From Candidatus Laterigemmans baculatus (GTDB lineage Bacteria; Planctomycetota; Planctomycetia; Pirellulales; Pirellulaceae): DNA of 64,000 nt. This document shows, piece by piece, positions 60,593 through 64,000 of this stretch; within the stretch, counting starts at the first letter, position 1; each line of letters begins with the position of its first letter. The stretch is taken from assembly GCF_010367455.1 (NCBI RefSeq), contig NZ_WRPR01000023.1:1-64000 (forward strand). Reading direction: 5' to 3'. The position numbers and the translations under genes were made by a program. A model generated the notes under the pieces. It saw nothing but the letters and a program-made list of their open reading frames with translations. It did no database searches and was not told the DNA's origin.

Positions 60593-63500
60593 TCAGTTTC
60601 CTCCGACGATCGTCAGTTGCGTGGCAGAGTCTTTGCCGCGGACGACTTCGACCGTCAGCTCTTTCGGCAATTCGCCTTGCTCGCTGACGACGTACACGTG
60701 GTGCCGGCCTTCGCTGAGGCTCGTGGTCTGCGAACCGTTGGGCGCGAGCGATTGGCCGGCGAGGACGACTTGCAGGTTCTCGGCCGGAGCGACGCGAACA
60801 GCGACGGGTCCACCGACGACGACGTCGATTGTTCCTCGCAGGATCACCGGTGCATCGCTTGAGACCTTTGTGAGTTCCGTGGTCGGCAGTCGACCATCGA
60901 CCAGCGCGTAGGCGGGTTGCCACGCGGCCGCGTCGATCGCGTCGAGCTGAGCTTCGAGCTCCCCTTCACCGAGCGCGGCGAGTCGTTTTTTGACCGCCGG
61001 GTCGGCGAGCACCTCGAATCGCTGGACCGTGGGGCGGGAGTTGACGACAAAGTCCCCCGGTTTGCCGAGGGCGGAAAGGAAGGCGACGACGTCGATCAGC
61101 TCCCGCTCGGTCATGAGGTGATGCAGTCCCTCGGGCATCAGCGAGGGGCCCTCCGTTTCCGCTTCGATGTCGTCGGCCGCGATCACGATCTCGCGGCCTT
61201 CCACGTCCCGGAGGACCAAGCGTTCTTCGTCCGAGTCGACTTTGACGCCGCGGACGATCGACCCATCGACCGTCAGCACATTTAGCGTCGCGTACGCTTC
61301 CTTGATCTGCTGGGAGGGGAGCAGGATGCTGTCGAGCAGGTATTCGACCGGGCTGGTCACGCCGACGCCGCTGAGGTCGGGACCGATTTGGCCCCCGGCT
61401 CCGCTGAGGGCGTGGCATTTGATGCAGTTGAGTTCTTCGCGGCGGTAGATCCACTGGCCGGCGTGCGGGTCTCCTTCGCGTTCGATCCGGGCAATCAGCT
61501 GCTGCTTTTCCTCGGCCGACATTTTCGACTGGCCGTCGATTCCCGCCGCTTTTTGCAGCGTGGCGAGCAGCTCCGCATCGCTGTTTCCGGCAGCGTACAT
61601 CGCGCGGAGGATCAGCTTGGCGGAGTCGGTATCGATCTGGCTGTTCTTGACCACCGAGGCGAGCTCAGCGGCCCCGTTCTGCTTGCCCAGGTAAGCGGCG
61701 ACGACCAGCCGAACAAGCTCGTAGTCGTCGGTCCCTTCGTTGAATGCCGAAACGAAGAGCTGTTTGGCTTGGCCCGAACGCTTGGCGGCCAACGCGGCGG
61801 CTGCACGCAACCGGAGCGGGACCGGAATCGGCTGGCGGGTGAGCGAGCTGAGGCTGTCGCTCGCCGTGGGAGTGCTGAACTGCGTCAGGGCGGTCAGCGA
61901 GGCTTGGATGACTTCACCCGCGGTGTCGGGGTCGAAGGCGGCCGATTGCAGAGCCCCTTCGGTGCCGCTGACCTGCCAGTCGCCGGCCACTCGAGCGAGC
62001 TCCGCGGCCAGTCCCGGACGACCCTCAGCAACCGCCGAGCGGAACGCAGCGAGCAGAGCATTGGCATCCACCACGGGCGTCACTTTCCGCGTCGCCGCGG
62101 CGGCGGCCAGCTCGGCGAGCGCGTCGGCTTTGACCTGAGACTCGTAGGGTCCGGCGAGGACACCGCCGAAGATCTTGCCGAGTTGCACGGGAGTCGCCGT
62201 GCGGGCGGCCAGACGGATCACCGAGACGAGCTGCGGCTGTGGCACTTGGCTCTCCGCCAGCTGCTCGCTCAAGTCCGCGGCCCCTGAAGACTCCGAACCC
62301 CCGCGGCGGTCGAGTGTCGTCGTCGTCTCGCCGATCGTGTAGTTCAAGTAGTAATCGAGTGGTTTCTGCATCGCTGCGGCGACGACCCGGCGGCCTTCCG
62401 GGGCGTCGAGGAAGCTGGCCGCGCGGACCGCTTCGAGCCGAACTCGCGGATGTTCGTCGCTGGCCGAACGGACCAACAGATCCGCGGCATCGTCGACCTG
62501 CCCCCGCCAGTAGCAGAGCACGCGGGTCGCCGCGGCGCGGGCACGCGGATCGGGGGACTGAAGCACCCGCTCGAGCGCTTTGCGGTCGACCGCGTCGTGA
62601 TGCTGGCGGACCCAGAGCGCTTCGAGGTGGGCGTGTTCGACGGCGGTCGGGTCCGCTGCTTCACGCTCGACTTTGTCCAGCCAACGCTCGAGCGCCGCCA
62701 GCACGTCCTCGGTGGGATGCGTCCGCAGCACCGTTCGCGCGGTCAGCCGCGTCGCATCTTCGTAGGCCCCGAGCAGTTCGACCAATTGATCGAGCGACGC
62801 GCCTTCGAACTGCGGCGGCTCGAGCAACGGCTTCTGGGTGTATCGCACCCGCCAGATCCGGCCGTGATGTTTGTCTCGCTTCGGATCGCGGAGATTGTGC
62901 TGCATGTGACCGATCAGGGGATTGAACCAGTCGACCAAGTACAGCGCGCCGTTGGGACCAAAGCTGAGGTCAACTGGGCGGAAGTTCGTGTCGGTGCTGC
63001 TCAGCAGCGGTTCGACCGGCTCGGCGCTGAATCCGCTGCCGTCGTCCCGCACGCGATACTGCAGCGTGCCGAGGAAGCCGATCGTATTGTTGAGCAGATA
63101 ATTGCCCTGCATCTCGTCGGGAAAGTTTCGGCTGCTGACCATCAAGCAGCCGCAGGTCGGCCGCCACTGTTTGACCAAGAACGCTTCCATCCGGCGGTGC
63201 TTGTCGGGATAGACGACTTGGCCGGAGAACGCGGTGCCGTAGTAGTTGGCTCCACCCGAAGCATCGGCGACGAAGTTCTGACCCCAGCGATCGAAGCAGT
63301 GTCCCCAAGGATTCGCGAAGGGATAGGAGACGAAAATCTCGAAGTCCTCGGTCCGCGGCGCGTAGCGAAAGACCGCGGCGTCCTTGACTCGCCGGGGACC
63401 GCGAGGCGTCTCGACCTGCGTGTGGTGAAACGTCCCTTCCTGGAAGTACATCGCGCCGCCCGGTCCCCACGTGAAGGCGCTGATCGAATGGTGGGAATCG

Positions 63501-64000
63501 GCTGAGTCAAAACCGTGCAGGATCGTCTTCCGCACATCCGCCACGTCGTCGCCGTCGGTGTCTTGGAGAAACACCAGATTGGGCTGCTGCGAGACGTAGA
63601 CGCCGCCGTCGCCGAGCACGAAGCCGATCGGCAGGTGCAGTCCATCGGCAAAGACAGTTTGCTTGTCCATCCGGCCGTCGCCGTCGGAATCCTCTAGGAT
63701 CAAGATCTTGTCGTCCGGCGGCGTCCCCGGCAGATACATCGGGTAGCTCGGCATCGTGCTGACCCAGATCCGGCCGCGCTCGTCGAACTTGAAAGCCACC
63801 GGATTCTGCAGGTCGGGAAACTCGACTTCCGAAGCGACCAGCTCGACTTCAAAACCTTCGGGAACTTTGAATTTCTTCAGCGACTCTTCCGGCGTCGAGT
63901 GCGTGACCGCTTCGGCGACGTTGCTCTCGACCGCAGGCAGTTCGCCCGTGCCGGAGTCGTCGATCTCGGCGCTGACCGGGCGTCCGGCGGCGAGGTCCCA
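60593..64000 (-). CDS. PVC-type heme-binding propeller/HEAT protein (5' end outside window)
   Basis: The frame is open from the stop at 60593 to the right edge, so the N-terminus is missing (at least 1135 residues). Order: a six-blade propeller of the PVC/sugar-dehydrogenase type (EGFEVELVASE, AFKFDERGRIWVSTMPSYPM, LVDWFNPLIGHMQHN); HEAT-like helical repeats; a c-type cytochrome domain with CIKCH (about 61412-61431) and ISGVGVTSPVEYLLDSILLP-type surroundings; then a Verrucomicrobia/planctomycete C-terminal domain. Such proteins are secreted and probably electron-transfer dehydrogenases. Last gene of the window; no operon partner visible. Confidence 0.87.
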   Translation of the reverse strand, partial: WDLAAGRPVSAEIDDSGTGELPAVESNVAEAVTHSTPEESLKKFKVPEGFEVELVASEVEFPDLQNPVAFKFDERGRIWVSTMPSYPMYLPGTPPDDKILILEDSDGDGRMDKQTVFADGLHLPIGFVLGDGGVYVSQQPNLVFLQDTDGDDVADVRKTILHGFDSADSHHSISAFTWGPGGAMYFQEGTFHHTQVETPRGPRRVKDAAVFRYAPRTEDFEIFVSYPFANPWGHCFDRWGQNFVADASGGANYYGTAFSGQVVYPDKHRRMEAFLVKQWRPTCGCLMVSSRNFPDEMQGNYLLNNTIGFLGTLQYRVRDDGSGFSAEPVEPLLSSTDTNFRPVDLSFGPNGALYLVDWFNPLIGHMQHNLRDPKRDKHHGRIWRVRYTQKPLLEPPQFEGASLDQLVELLGAYEDATRLTARTVLRTHPTEDVLAALERWLDKVEREAADPTAVEHAHLEALWVRQHHDAVDRKALERVLQSPDPRARAAATRVLCYWRGQVDDAADLLVRSASDEHPRVRLEAVRAASFLDAPEGRRVVAAAMQKPLDYYLNYTIGETTTTLDRRGGSESSGAADLSEQLAESQVPQPQLVSVIRLAARTATPVQLGKIFGGVLAGPYESQVKADALAELAAAAATRKVTPVVDANALLAAFRSAVAEGRPGLAAELARVAGDWQVSGTEGALQSAAFDPDTAGEVIQASLTALTQFSTPTASDSLSSLTRQPIPVPLRLRAAAALAAKRSGQAKQLFVSAFNEGTDDYELVRLVVAAYLGKQNGAAELASVVKNSQIDTDSAKLILRAMYAAGNSDAELLATLQKAAGIDGQSKMSAEEKQQLIARIEREGDPHAGQWIYRREELNCIKCHALSGAGGQIGPDLSGVGVTSPVEYLLDSILLPSQQIKEAYATLNVLTVDGSIVRGVKVDSDEERLVLRDVEGREIVIAADDIEAETEGPSLMPEGLHHLMTERELIDVVAFLSALGKPGDFVVNSRPTVQRFEVLADPAVKKRLAALGEGELEAQLDAIDAAAWQPAYALVDGRLPTTELTKVSSDAPVILRGTIDVVVGGPVAVRVAPAENLQVVLAGQSLAPNGSQTTSLSEGRHHVYVVSEQGELPKELTVEVVRGKDSATQLTIVGGN

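Overview
The window looks like a chromosomal segment of a planctomycete, most likely of the Pirellulales type. The basis is established family knowledge, not a database search. It has two DUF1559 prepilin-like proteins plus a third DUF1559 domain fused to a kinase, PVC-type cytochrome c/propeller proteins, DUF1080 and DUF6807 (PmoA-like) secreted hydrolases, an SHD1 (Sla1 homology) protein, ECF sigma factors paired with a Ser/Thr kinase, high GC, and many small signal-peptide proteins. No rRNA, tRNA, transposase, phage structural gene or CRISPR array was recognised.

Layout. 1-1.5 kb: two tandem clpP genes behind a terminator-like hairpin. 1.8-7.9 kb: a three-gene membrane set (GAF-HlyD, HlyD adaptor with signal peptide, M50 metalloprotease-HlyD fusion), then a GGQ release-factor-like gene. 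7.9-15.4 kb, minus strand: sugar-dehydrogenase/tri-heme fusion, PQQ-like propeller, small secreted protein, Kelch protein, DUF1559 protein, with a Fur-box-like dyad upstream. 15.7-19.2 kb: PLP dehydratase-like gene coupled to a ceramidase-like gene, and a divergent unknown. 19.4-23.7 kb: a giant kinase carrying an anti-sigma-like zinc motif, divergent from an ECF sigma gene. 23.7-24.9 kb: gene debris (phosphorylase tail, DNA methylase with an in-frame stop) around an intact GYD gene. 24.9-31.4 kb: secreted or membrane hydrolases and unknowns. 31.5-34.5 kb: ECF42-like sigma factor with two DGPF/YciI proteins and a VOC protein. 34.6-37.2 kb: a CsrA-response regulator fusion followed by a hybrid histidine kinase. 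37.6-47.4 kb: FAD oxidoreductase, TPR-thioredoxin fusion, cysteine hydrolase, AhpD-like protein, pectate lyase and SRPBCC-epimerase. 47.7-54.3 kb: DUF1559 gene broken by one stop codon, small lipoprotein, NagD-like phosphatase, KDPG-aldolase and altronate-dehydratase pair, 4-alpha-glucanotransferase. 54.7-64 kb: Pro/Gly-rich secreted protein, PPi-type phosphofructokinase, accC-accB-pepP set, and a large PVC cytochrome protein that runs off the right edge.

The intergenic DNA is unusually structured. At least five dispersed repeat families occupy most gaps: a MITE-like element with inverted termini (seven copies plus a solo end), a CTTTCGC-hairpin repeat that supplies the TAG stop codon of three different genes, a REP-like GCTAGC palindrome, a CAGGCTGGAAAGCCTG hairpin, and a long 27-bp-arm palindrome. 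The MITE is nested inside the REP-like palindrome at two sites.

The most interesting items are the CsrA-H-box-receiver fusion next to a hybrid kinase (possible phosphorelay control of an RNA-binding protein), the zinc-motif kinase/SecD-like/DUF1559 fusion facing its sigma factor, the three-gene HlyD/M50 set, and the stop-codon-supplying repeats.
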